A stretch of DNA of 64,000 bases from Beverwykella pulmonaria. Its lineage: Eukaryota; Ascomycota; Dothideomycetes; Pleosporales; Melanommataceae. A model generated the notes under the pieces. The model made no database searches. It saw nothing but the letters and a program-made list of their open reading frames with translations, and was not told where the DNA came from. The DNA lies in contig BCHH01000005.1 in assembly GCA_001599595.1 (NCBI GenBank), positions 910,671 to 974,670 of the forward strand. Reading direction: 5' to 3'. Below, in pieces: positions 1 to 10,216 of this stretch (position 1 is the first letter of the stretch; every line of letters begins with the position of its first letter). Both the position numbers and the translations under genes were made by a program.

Positions 1-429
1 CCTCGCACGATGGCGGCCGAATCCTAGCGGGCAGTGCTCTCCGTTAGGCGCGCTCTTCAAATATCCGTGGGGGTACATGTCCGATGAATGGATTTCAAAG
101 GCAAAAGGTAGGAGTGGAGACTTGCAGACACAGACGGTCGCAATTGCGTGCGGGGATGAGATGTCCATATATCCAAGCATTGCTCTTAGCCCTCTTTTGA
201 TTTTCCATTCTGTCTTTAGCGCTTTTTTTCGATTCTTCAGTCATTCTTTTCTTGTTACTCGTTTTAGATGTCGGTGTTGATGTTGATCTTGTTTTCTTTT
301 GCTTCTTTTCTTTCTCTCGTTTGAGTTTTGATAACCTGGGATCATCACACTCGTTCATTTCTTTTATAGAACCTGCGCTGTGCGCAATTTTTTCGTCTTC
401 TCTTCTTTCTGCATGCGTTACCGCGCACC
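1..429. other. 5' end of window, no gene recognised
   Basis: Short open frames occur on both strands but none shows a recognisable domain or a splice structure. The stretch from about 180 to 330 is T-rich and could be the promoter and 5' leader of the LtrA-like gene that follows. Confidence 0.4.
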
Positions 430-2783
430 ATGGGTCACGAAACACACCACTCCGAAGCCCAGCCGCTGCACTGGTTCGCCTCACCCTTACTCGAGCCGGC
501 CTCCTCCCCCTCTTCCTCCACAACTTCCTCGCGCCACACCAGTATCTACAAAAAACACTACTCCCTGACCGTCTCATCAACCCACGACAGTGATCTCCTC
601 GAATACAACAAGCCGCAAAATGACAAAGTGGAGATACTACGCTCTCTCACGTCGTCCAGTTCTCGAGATATGCCGGCTTTCAAGCGTCATGCGGAGGCGA
701 CGACTGCGGAGCTGTTCTATGATTTGTTTTTTGTGGCCAATTTGACGACTTTTACGAGTATGCTCGAGATTAATGATGGGGATAGCTTGAGGGCGTATGT
801 GGGTTTTTTTTCGTTATTGTGGTTAACGTGGTATGTATAGTTGACGCGAGTTCATTGTCTCGCCGCGACCTCGGAGCCGTACTGAACCTCTATCATAAAA
901 CCGTTCTAACAACTTACGCGAAATCAGGTATCAAGTAACATTATACGACGTTCGTTTCGCAGCCGACTGCGTATTTGAGCGCATCGCCAAAGCCTCTCAT
1001 TTCGGCGTCATGGTCGGCTTCGCTGTCCTCGGCCCCGCATGGAAACCTAGCGACGCTATCGAAAACTTCAAATTCTACAAAACCTTCGGGATCATGCTTT
1101 TAGTCTCTCGCCTTACCCTCTTCTTCCAGTACGGCTCGACGCTCTACTTCTGCCACAAGGCTGGATATAAGAAGACAGTCCTCCCGCTCCTTACGGTCAT
1201 GGTGTCTACCATTCTCGCAGCGATCTTCTACAGCGCGACAACGCGCGCGTTCCCAGATATGAAGACAAAAATGGTAGATGGGGAGAGGGAGGTTGTCAAG
1301 CAGACGTCCCATGTGTACATTCTGTGGTATGTTATCATGCTGCTGGAAACGCTGCTTACGGTGGGCGTGTCGATGGTATGGCGCGTTATTAGCTTCAAGG
1401 GCACGCATATGGTGCAGCGGATGTCGCTTCTCACGCTTATTATTCTGGGAGAGGGGATTATCGTTATTTGTAAGGCTATAAGCAAAATTGTGAAGAACGA
1501 GGCCGAGTGGACGGGGAGTATTGTTGCGCAGATCATTGCTGCCATACTGATCATTTACTGGTATGTAGCTTTATCCCTTGCAACTCCCACCTTCTCCTAT
1601 GAAAAAAGTTTCTTACTGACTCTTCTTCAGTAAGCGACCCCTCTCAACTTTTGCATTTTGTCAGCCAAAACACCAGCTATGATATCTCCTATTATTTACA
1701 ACAACGGCCCAACCCCACATACCTATCACTCCGCTAACCCTTTCCTTTCCTCAGTCCTCTACATGTCCTACTTCGACCGCCTCCACGAAGAGCACTTCGG
1801 CAGCATCAAGCAACAACTCTGGTCTATCCTCCACTTCCCGCTGCACATCGTCCTCGTTCTCGTCCTCCAAGGAATATCTATCCTGGTCATCTACCGGCAA
1901 GCCATCGAAACACTCAACGCGCTCAACAACTCCATTACCTTTGTCCAATCCCATGAGGCCAACTACTCTTCACCTCTTGCCTACGGCGCAGCCCTAAACA
2001 GCACCGTGTATGCCACTATCTTCGAAAAAGTGCCTTCCGCAGGGGGTATTGACTTCGACACCGAGATGCGGGAGGTAGACGAGGCGGTGCAAGCTATCGT
2101 TCAGAATGCTCCGTATGTTAATATCACGATTAATGGGGTTAGGACAGTAAATGAGACCGCGCAGGAAGGCTTTGATGAGGGGCAGAATGATCTTATGGCT
2201 GCGACAATTACAACGCTTTTTTCGGCGCTGAGTGTGACAGTGCCGAAGAATAACTGGGCGAAGCCTGTCGGACGGAATAAGTTTGCGAATTTCGATGTTA
2301 TTTTGACGAAGTATCATGAAGTCTTCGCTTTAGTCGTTACTTATGTCTTCGTCAGTGTAAGTTATCTTCTCATCTTCTCCCTCTATTCCACATACAAAAG
2401 CTAACAGATGTGTGATTGTTAAGGGTGGCCTAGCACTCGTCCTAAACGCAATGCTCGGAATCCTCTCTCTCCCCTCGTATCGCCGCCGCGTCGTCGAACT
2501 CATTCGCCTGGGTACCAATATCGTCGCAGGCGTGAGTCTTTGTCTCGTTTCGCTGGTACGATATAATAATAAGACTATGTCTGAGTTTATGTGCAGTCCG
2601 TGGATGGTACCGAGCATTGGGTTTGTTATGTTTGCTTGTGTGTTGGTGAACCATGTAAGACTACCAGGGATGGGGCATTGAGGGGTAGAGGAAAGGGGTT
2701 GAGTAAAATATCATTTAATTTTGCAGCGTTTTCAGCGATTTTTGCATTCTTGGAGTACTGTTTTGCAATACCCTAGACTTTAG
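430..2783 (+). CDS. LtrA-like (low temperature requirement A) multi-pass membrane protein
   Basis: Predicted 650 aa integral membrane protein of the LtrA family (Pfam type PF06772); the biochemical role in fungi is not established. Proposed exons are 430-830, 928-1560, 1631-1659, 1755-2356, 2424-2654 and 2727-2783; their summed length is a multiple of three. After a Ser/Thr-rich N-terminus, the family signature begins near residue 90 with TAELFYDLFFVANL. Long hydrophobic segments follow, including LTLIILGEGIIVI, which is typical of the family. A hydrophilic loop after the FDRLHEEHFGS segment precedes the last membrane spans. The 29-nt third exon is required to keep frame: a single intron 1561-1754 would shift it. 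The introns flanking it have CTGAC and CTAAC branch-like sequences. The start at 430 is the first ATG in frame. The family call is good; the small-exon model needs RNA. Confidence 0.75.
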
Positions 2784-3412
2784 ATATAGATCATGCTATG
2801 CTCAGTCTTCCCTCTACATACATGGCGTGTGAGATCAATCAAACTAGACTTGTCTTGTTCGTTTGTTTAGTCTACACATCCACCCATTCCTCCAGATGTC
2901 CCTCTCCATCCCTCTTCTCCCCTTCTGCTACTGTTTACTCCTTCCCGACACTAATCCCTGCCTTCTCCGCCTTTCGGCAAACGCCTTGGTCAATGAATCG
3001 GCCTTTTCCCCTGCAGCTTGAGCACGAGTTACGAAGGAGCCAGGCCTGGTCTTTGCTGCCCTTGGCCTGGTTAGTGTATACGTTAGTATGTTGATGAAGG
3101 GTTGTGAAGGGGAGAGAAAGGGTTGGGATGGGCACCTACCTCTGAGCACTAGAAGTTGGAGGCAACGCTCTTGGTCATGAGTATCAGATAACGGCGTCTG
3201 AAAACTAGACCAGTATTGGAAAATACCTTACCATCCAAGGCTCTTCAAATCTGCAGAACAAAGAATGCATTAGTGTGCCTGAGTTTGCCTGCATTGCGGC
3301 AAAATATGTTAGCTATGATGGTTTGGCCTTCGAATAGTCCCACACAATCGCATACCTCACGAGAAGTGATGCAGAGGACAAAGTGTATAATATGCTGAAT
3401 GCGCCAAGCGTG
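2784..3412. other. convergent intergenic region, no gene recognised
   Basis: This lies between the 3' ends of the LtrA-like gene and the E3 ligase gene. Only short open frames without domain character are seen. It should hold the 3' UTRs of both neighbours. Confidence 0.5.
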
Positions 3413-4920
3413 TTATTGCGCTACCTCAGTCTGCTGATCCTCCTCCATCTGTATCCTCATCGCCTCTTGCTCGTAAAAGTCCGCTAAGTGTTCAGCCCCC
3501 CTCCTTCCACCAAACTGGCCATCGCCACCCTCGTCGCCCTCGGCCATATCCATCAGCCTTTGATAACAAGTCTTATTCTTCTTGTCATTGAAGTGTGCGT
3601 ATGGGTTGGAAGAGTTAAGCCAGGCGCCACAGAGATAGCAAAAGTGTGTTTTGCATTGGAAGCAGGTCATGTGGTTGCAACCGTATGCCTTTTGGCATGG
3701 AACGGAACATTCGGGGCAGGGCGAAGTGAATTTGAGGATGTAGTTCAGGGAGGCTTGGTCGTCTTCGGTTAGCTCCGAGGGTTGTCGTGACTGGCAGGCG
3801 ATGAAGTCGCCACTGTAGGTGTCAGCAATGTCAGTAATTTGCATAGGGTGGGGCTCACGTACTGCCACGAAGCCAGGCATGTTCGACAAAATGCGAGGTT
3901 GCAATCCTCGCAGATGACCAAACGATCCATACCTTTACGACCCACGGGCCTTTTCTCTATACCAGGACCAGGCTCGTCTCCATTATTTGGTACCTCGACG
4001 GCCTCCTCTTCTTCCGAATCAGATTCATCCATCTGACTGACGTCCGTAATCTTTGGATATTTCTCCGTCCGCATAGCACCCTGACACCACGACCTTGGAC
4101 AAAAGGCAATGCTTTTATCCGCCTCAATCTTCTTTTTCCTTTTCAACTCCGCGAATCGTTGGACCGTTTCCAGCGCCAACGGAATCTGCAGCAGCTCCTT
4201 GGGCGAAAGTATACGACCCTTCTTCCGGCGATCCAAAGCTGCGTTGCCGGTCTTTCCGCAGTCAGGCGACAGACACTTGACGTTGTCCACGTCGCCCTCC
4301 GTAATGCAGTTATTGTAGAAATCCTGCAAGCAACTTTGGCAAAAGACGTGACTGCAGCGTTCTAGCCGGTAACACACACCACCTTTCTTTGGCTCCAAAC
4401 AGACGCCACAATCGAAGGTCTCGTTGTCGAAGGTCTCGCGCTTCATGGTCCGGTTCAGGTCTAGCATGGCAGTCTTGAGCGGTAGAGGGAGCTTCACAGG
4501 CCCCTCTGGGTTATCTGCTAAGCCGAATGCCGTCTCGGCAGCCTCTTGAAGTTGGCTAATGTAAGCGAACAGCATTGGCATATCTCCATATTCTTCCCAC
4601 AGAGATTTTCCGTCCCCTGCCAGCTTCTCCAGCACAGCATCCGGGAGCCATGGCGGCGTGGTCGTCAGCTTGAGACTAGGCGGGCACTCCTGCGGATAGC
4701 CTTGGGGGAGGGTAATTTCGAGATGGAGGGGAGGAAGGTAAGAGAGCCGGTGGATGGCCTGCTCGGGGTCGAAGGCGACAGGAAGGGGCTTTATCGGGGC
4801 CACGTTCAAATCAATGTGTGCGGAAAGTGGATCGTTCAAGTGGAGGGTAAGCTCTGGATAGATGGACCGAAGCGTGTTCAGTTCCTCCATGCGCTCATCT
4901 TCCAAGTCATTGTCGGCCAT
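3413..4920 (-). CDS. RWD-RBR type E3 ubiquitin ligase, Itt1/RNF14-like
   Basis: Ring-between-ring E3 that takes ubiquitin from an E2 onto a RING2 cysteine and then transfers it to substrates. Two exons (4920-3863 and 3812-3413, a 50-bp intron) give 485 aa. An RWD domain fills about residues 10-140. RING1 starts with CGVCLEPKKGGVCY near residue 167 and has a C-H-C-C pattern. A cysteine-rich IBR region (CPRSWCQGAM, CEDCNLAFCRTC) covers roughly 270-350. RING2 reads CPECSVPC then GCNHMTC; by analogy with parkin the Cys of GCNHM, about residue 398, is the catalytic one. Domain order matches yeast Itt1 and human RNF14, implicated in translation-related control. The C-terminal tail is acidic and Gln-rich. 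Splicing GTACGT...CTACAG restores the frame exactly. Confidence 0.9.
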
Positions 4921-5331
4921 GGCGTAGGCTATGTCTTCCCGTGTAGGAAATTTTATTGGCTAGCATATATGAATGTTTTCTACTCTGCGCCGTCGTTTAC
5001 GCTCGAGTGGTGACAGTGTGGGATTACGTCGTGCGCCAGTGAGATATGAGAAAATTGTGGGATGTAAGCTAATGGGGGAGGCGGCCGAGGACAAGGACGA
5101 CGAGGTTTATAAAGCATTTGAGCCAGGGATGTGACTCAACGCCCTTATACGTCTGTAGATTTGCCTGCGGGAAAGAAGCGTGAAGAAGGGCGACACAGGG
5201 CGAATCCCATGTGGCGTTGCGGTGGCTCACTTCCGGCCCTAAGCCGGTATCGGGTAGCCTGCTCAGCCCGAACGCCTCACCTGCACCAGCAGATCGTCAT
5301 CCTCCTGCCATCAACCCTCACCGCCGCGGCC
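4921..5331. promoter_or_regulatory. divergent promoter region of E3 ligase and dolichyl-diphosphatase genes
   Basis: The two flanking genes are transcribed away from each other, so this ~410-bp gap must carry both promoters. No specific binding site was identified by eye. Confidence 0.5.
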
Positions 5332-6156
5332 ATGGAGGAATACGCGCCGCTTGCGTCGCTCTCTGTAACGCATGTGCACTATGTATGAACTCCATCTCTC
5401 TGCCTCTATGCAATTTCGCCTTTCTAACTACTCAGAACCCCGATGACCGCATTTCGTACCTCTGTGCATGGCTCGCCCTCGCCCCGCAAGCGCTTTGCGT
5501 GATATACGCAACACTCATATGGTCCAACCGGGAAATTGAGATCATGCTCATGTTTGCGGGGCAGCTAGCGTGCGAGGTGCTGAACTTGGTGTTGAAGCGG
5601 TACATCAAGGAAGAACGGCCACGCGGTTCGTCCGCTCCCACCTTCTCCATCCACGGCCCTATGTACTAACCAACAGGTAGAAATGCACGGCAAGGGCTAC
5701 GGAATGCCCTCCTCGCACGCCCAATTCGTTACCTTCTTCTCGCTGACCCTAACCCTCTTCCTCCTCTTCCGGCACGTCCCCCACCCAACCGACACCCATA
5801 CGCCCTTTACCTTTTTCCAGCGCTTCCTGCTTTCTATTCTTGCCATTCTGTCCGCAGGCGCAGTGGCGGGCAGCAGGATCTATCTCAATTATCATACGCC
5901 GAAACAGGTCCTGGTTGGATGTGCCGCCGGCGCCCTATTCGCGTTGGTGTGGTTCGGCTTCACTACGTATTTGAGGCAGGCTGGGTGGGTCGAGTGGGGC
6001 CTGGAGACGTATTTGGCGCGGCTGTTTAGAGTCAGAGATCTCGTGATTCAGGAGGACTTGGTGGATTCTGGGTGGGCGAGGTGGGAGGAGCGAAGGCTGA
6101 GGATGCAAGGTGCCGCGTTGAGAGTACAGGGTGGAGAGGGACGGAAGACCAGATGA
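5332..6156 (+). CDS. dolichyl-diphosphatase (Cwh8/Cax4-like, PAP2 family)
   Basis: ER membrane enzyme that removes a phosphate from dolichyl diphosphate so that the lipid carrier can be reused in N-glycosylation. Three exons (5332-5382, 5436-5625, 5681-6156) give 238 aa, normal for the family. The PAP2 phosphatase motifs are visible: KRYIKEERPR, then GKGYGMPSSHAQF, then SRIYLNYHT with the catalytic His. Four or so hydrophobic segments fit a polytopic ER protein. The splice from CCACGCG to AAATGCACGG rebuilds ERPREMHGKGYGMPSSH, which is the main support for the second intron. The start MEEYAPLASLSVTHV resembles the short cytosolic N-terminus of this family. Alternative calls such as general lipid phosphate phosphatases are less likely because of the GKGYGMPSSHAQF block. 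Confidence 0.92.
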
Positions 6157-6635
6157 GGAGCGCGGACTGGACAGAGCGTTGAAGCATTTATAAACCAATC
6201 TATACGTGCGAGCCTTACCGTAGAGCATGCTTATAGCGCAAGGATATTCTTCTGTCTCTACCTGCCAACACCTATCTATCACTCTTCACTTTTGGTTTGC
6301 AGTTTGAAATATAACTATAACCACATCACGCTTTCCCATTCGACGGGCTCAAAACGATGGTTGGACAGGATTGGTGGTTGTAAAGCACTGAAGTTATGTT
6401 CATGCTCTGTTGGGGGGAATTTTTGTATATTTATTTGGGTGTTGGGGAGGGGATATAGATAGTCGTGATGCTTACCTACGTTGCCTACCTACCTAACCTA
6501 CCTAACCATCTACCGAATACAAAGTTGTGTTTCTTTCCTGATCTTCCTCGTCGATTGGTATCATTCCTTTTTCAAGCCCTGCTCAGCGCATCACACAAAT
6601 CCTTCTCTCTTCCCCTCGTCACTGGTCACTGCATC
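6157..6635. other. convergent intergenic region, no gene recognised
   Basis: 3' flanks of dolichyl-diphosphatase and CSE1. It contains a short CCTACCTAA-type repeat tract around 6480-6505 and otherwise nothing recognisable. Confidence 0.5.
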
Positions 6636-9628
6636 TCATAGATACTCCGCTAGCGCCTGTTTAACCTCCGGCGCCAACCTCTCCTGCACCAGCGTAACAA
6701 TTCTGCCATTGGTCCGGCTGTTTGCATCTTTCAAGTACTGTCCGACCCAGCTTTTCACGTTCTTGATCTCCGGATAGGGATCGCGGGGTGCCTTCTTGCA
6801 CGTGTTGAGTTGCGTGAAACCGACCCCAAAGCTCAACTCATCGACATCCGCGTCGGGGATGATATCGTCGTTCGCCGAGGGAACCGGCGGGTTCACTAGC
6901 AGCTCGATCAAGCGCTGGCATGTTAGGCCCCAGCCCTTGGGATACCTGTCAACAAATGCTTGGGAGTCGGTCAGCGTCTTCGTGTACGACACGACAGCGG
7001 TCTTGCGGTCGACGGGACGAGGGAGCTTCTGGGTGTCGGGAAGAATGATAGTGAGATATATGGCCTTGAAGACGCTAAAAACACGCGTTAGCGGCTGTGC
7101 ATAGGGAAGGAAGAAGGTACGTACTCGTGCTGGACTTGGTCGGTGACGGCTATGAAGAAGTCCGTGCCTAGTCCCTTGTCCTGCCGGGCCGAAATGAAGT
7201 GGTAGAATGCAATAAAGCGCTGTTGGAAAACTTCCGTCTTCATGCTCGACAGTCGCGTCAACATCAACTGGAGAATGGTGACGAAGTATGGCTCGAGGGC
7301 CGCTGGAGGTAAATTGGTGATGAGAGTTTCAATCAGTTCGAACGAGTACACCTCGTGAGCTTTTGAGGAAACGAGCTTCTGGAAGATGCCCAGTATCGGC
7401 TCGATTTGGTTTCGTGCGACAATGCCTTCGACGTCACGAGGAATCATGGCCGTAAGCAGACGCACTAAGGCGGGCACATTACCTCTTACATCCCACGCAG
7501 GAGGCAGAATGACGAGTGCGAGCAACTGGATATACAGCTCCGTCAGCTGTCCGGCGGGGTTGGCTTCTAGGAGAGCGGCAAACAGCTGGAAGACGTAGGG
7601 GATGAATTCGTCAACGCCTTCCTGGAGTATCGCCGAGAAAGGATCATATAAGACCTGCTCGAACTTGGCACTCTGGGTAGGGGCGGCAAATCGGATCAAC
7701 GCCCCCAGTCCTTCGAAGAGGTAGTACTGGAACCGGGGGTTGCTGGGGTTGTGCCTGATGACTTTGGTGATGTTGATGAAGTTGTTCAAGACAATGTCGG
7801 TTATGGGTAACACGCCTTCGCGGATGAAAATGAGCACTCTCATGACGCACTTCATCAGGAACTCGTTTTCCTGGATTTTCTCCGGGGCCGAGTTTTTGGT
7901 GATGAGCTTGAACAAATGCGACAGAAGATCCTTGGAGGCGCCCACGACATCCGCTTTGGGTATGATGGGCTGGCGGTTGTCGTCTGTCATGAACAAAGCT
8001 CGCTCGACCGCAATGGCAGCATAGGTATGGATGACGTAGTTGTCGTTGCCCAGTTGGTTGACGAGAAGCGGAAATGCGGCGCGCCATAAGTCGGGAGACA
8101 GCTGACTCCGGAACACGTAGATGTACTTGATCGAGTCGACCTTCAGTATGGGGGCTGCATGGGAGGACTGCAAATCTGCGGCGATGTTCTTCTGGAAGAA
8201 GTCGAGGATGTCGACGTTTGCGTTCACGCTCAACACTCCCTGAGCGGCCGTTGCCGTTCCTTTGGCGGCAATGGCCGAGAAGAGGTAGACGGCGGTGTCC
8301 TTGGGCTTCCAATTGGCGTTGTTCTTTTGGTACTCCTGGAGGTAGTGGTCGATGTACGTTTTTGCTGTCGTGGTAACCAGGTCTTCGTATCGGGACATGA
8401 GCTGGCGGAGGAAATTGGTGGCAGCGCGTCTCCTCGTGTCGTTGTCCGAGCCTTCCAGGTCTCTTCGGATGAACTCGATGGGCTCGTCTTCAAAGAGCTC
8501 CTCGTCAGACTCTCGCAGTGTGAGGTTGGGCAAAATGACCTTTTCGATGATCTGCACCAGGACGGCCTGGTTATTGAAGGACTCTGCGTGCGGGGTGCCG
8601 GCAACGGCGGTGAGAAACTGCAGGGCCTTGCTGACGACAATGTCGTACTTGGTTTCCAGCCCCACCGACATGAGGAAGTTCCACGTGCTCTCGATGAACG
8701 GGCCGAGCTGGGCGCCGAATGCGTCCTCGTACTTTTGCACGTAGAGCATCAAGACTTCGAAGATGCCTGCCTTGACATATTCCTGGACGCCGGATTCGCT
8801 GTCGTCGTCGGTGTGCAGAGCCGCGTTATCGTACACGAGGTACTTGTGCAGCAGGCTCGATATGGCGGCGATGTTGTCTTCAAAGACGGGGGGCAGGTCC
8901 TGGCACGAGAGGTCGTAGAACAGCTTGACTACCAAATCCAGCGTGCCGAACGCGCTTTTGAGCGCGTCCGGGTTGCTCTGAGAACTGGTTATGGCGGCGT
9001 CCGTGTGCTCCATGAGCTGGAGGAAGGGGGCGCTGAATTTGGAGAGGACGTGGTTGATCTCGGTGAAGAGGTCGTCGGACCGGAACAGCGGCCGCCAGCG
9101 CTTGAAGATGGAGTGGGCGACGCGCAAGACGCCGTTGTTGACGGCGGCATTGTCCGCCGTCAGGCGGGAGATGAGGTCGTCGACGAGCGTGTCCCAGCGC
9201 TGCCAGAAGTCGCTGTCGGCGATGGCGCTGATGGCCTCGCCGAGCTGGGCCTGCAGGTTCGAGGGCACTGCGACCATAAGGCCGATGAGCTCGCGCTTGA
9301 TGGCCGTGACCTCGTCCTGGGGCAGCAGGTGGTTGCCATCCTCGTCGACCCAGTGCCGCTTGACGAAGTTCTTGAAGTAGAGGGCGCTCGCGAGGCGAAC
9401 GCTGGCGGAGAAGTTGTCGGATGCGACGATCTGGAGGAGGGCGAGCGAGAAGCCTGGCTTGCTCTTTTCCTGGGCTATGGCGGCCTCGGCTGGTGTATAT
9501 TAGCTGGCGTCTGGAGGAAGTGAAAGGTACCTGCGTAAACACAGCACCAACACACCTTGCTTGTTTTGGCGGGGGTCCAAACTCGCCTCCAGCAGCCGCG
9601 AGAGGGCGGGGATGTCGGTGGCAGCCAT
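6636..9628 (-). CDS. CSE1: exportin-2 / CSE1, importin-alpha re-export receptor
   Basis: Nuclear export karyopherin that returns importin-alpha to the cytosol with Ran-GTP. Three exons (9628-9556, 9489-7125, 7074-6636) give 958 aa, close to the ~960 aa of yeast Cse1 and human CAS. The N-terminus has an importin-beta N domain: after the first splice it reads NKQAEAAIAQEKSKPGFSLA and LLQIVASDNF, a very conserved block. The rest is helical HEAT-repeat sequence, including the Cse1 central domain (DSIKYIYVFRSQLSPDLW). The last splice gives QHDVFKAIYLTIILPDTQKL. Start at 9628 (MAATDIPALSRLLEASLDP) was chosen because it matches the family length and N-terminus; an upstream in-frame start exists but would add low-complexity sequence. 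It is an essential housekeeping gene. Confidence 0.93.
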
Positions 9629-10216
9629 GATGGCGATGGAGAGCACACCGGGCAGGTGGAGGGAGGGTAGGTGGAGGGAGGGGGGGTAGAGGAGGTGGTG
9701 CGGGCGGGCTGTTTGCGCAGACACAAGAGACTGGCCGTGGGGCTCTGCTTTTTCGGTGGTTGCCCGTTGCTGTGGTTTGCTGATTGGGCCCGAGCGGCGA
9801 CGCCTTGCGCCAAATGTCGAAGCGGGCCCGCGCTAGCCAATCGGGGCGCTTGGCCGGCGCCGACCCCAGATTTTCACGAGGCGCCAATTCTCGGTGCTCC
9901 CATGACACCGCGAATACCCTCCTGGGCCCTTTCTGACTGCGCGCTCCCCCAACGCCTGACCACGACATTCACCCGCCAATATGCCTCTCACGCACGCCTG
10001 AGCACCCGTCCGACTGCCCCGCCCCGCCCTCCAGCGCCTGCCTGCCTCGCACGGCAGTGAATGCCCCTCTCCTTGCCCCCGCCGCCGCTCCGCCGCTCCG
10101 TCGTCGACCGCCCCCGTCCCCCGCTCCCAGCGCGCTCATGACCGACTCCTCCACCCTGAGCGCCCGCAGCCGTCGTCGAAGCCTGCCGCTATAGCCCCAC
10201 GCTCCCGCCGAGTCAT
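9629..10216. promoter_or_regulatory. bidirectional promoter between CSE1 and the TSC2-like gene
   Basis: A ~590-bp GC-rich gap separates two diverging housekeeping genes, so it should carry both promoters. It includes a purine-rich run near 9655-9695 and a C-rich stretch around 10010-10115. No open frame here has domain character. Confidence 0.5.

Noticed and set aside
8159..9523. 454-aa plus-strand open frame
   Set aside because: It is antisense to CSE1 exon 2. Its composition (Val/Glu/Gly-rich, no domain) is that of a codon-bias shadow, while the minus strand has an exact family match.
8880..9968. 362-aa minus-strand open frame
   Set aside because: It overlaps CSE1 in another frame and is Arg/Pro-rich low complexity, as expected from GC-rich shadow sequence.
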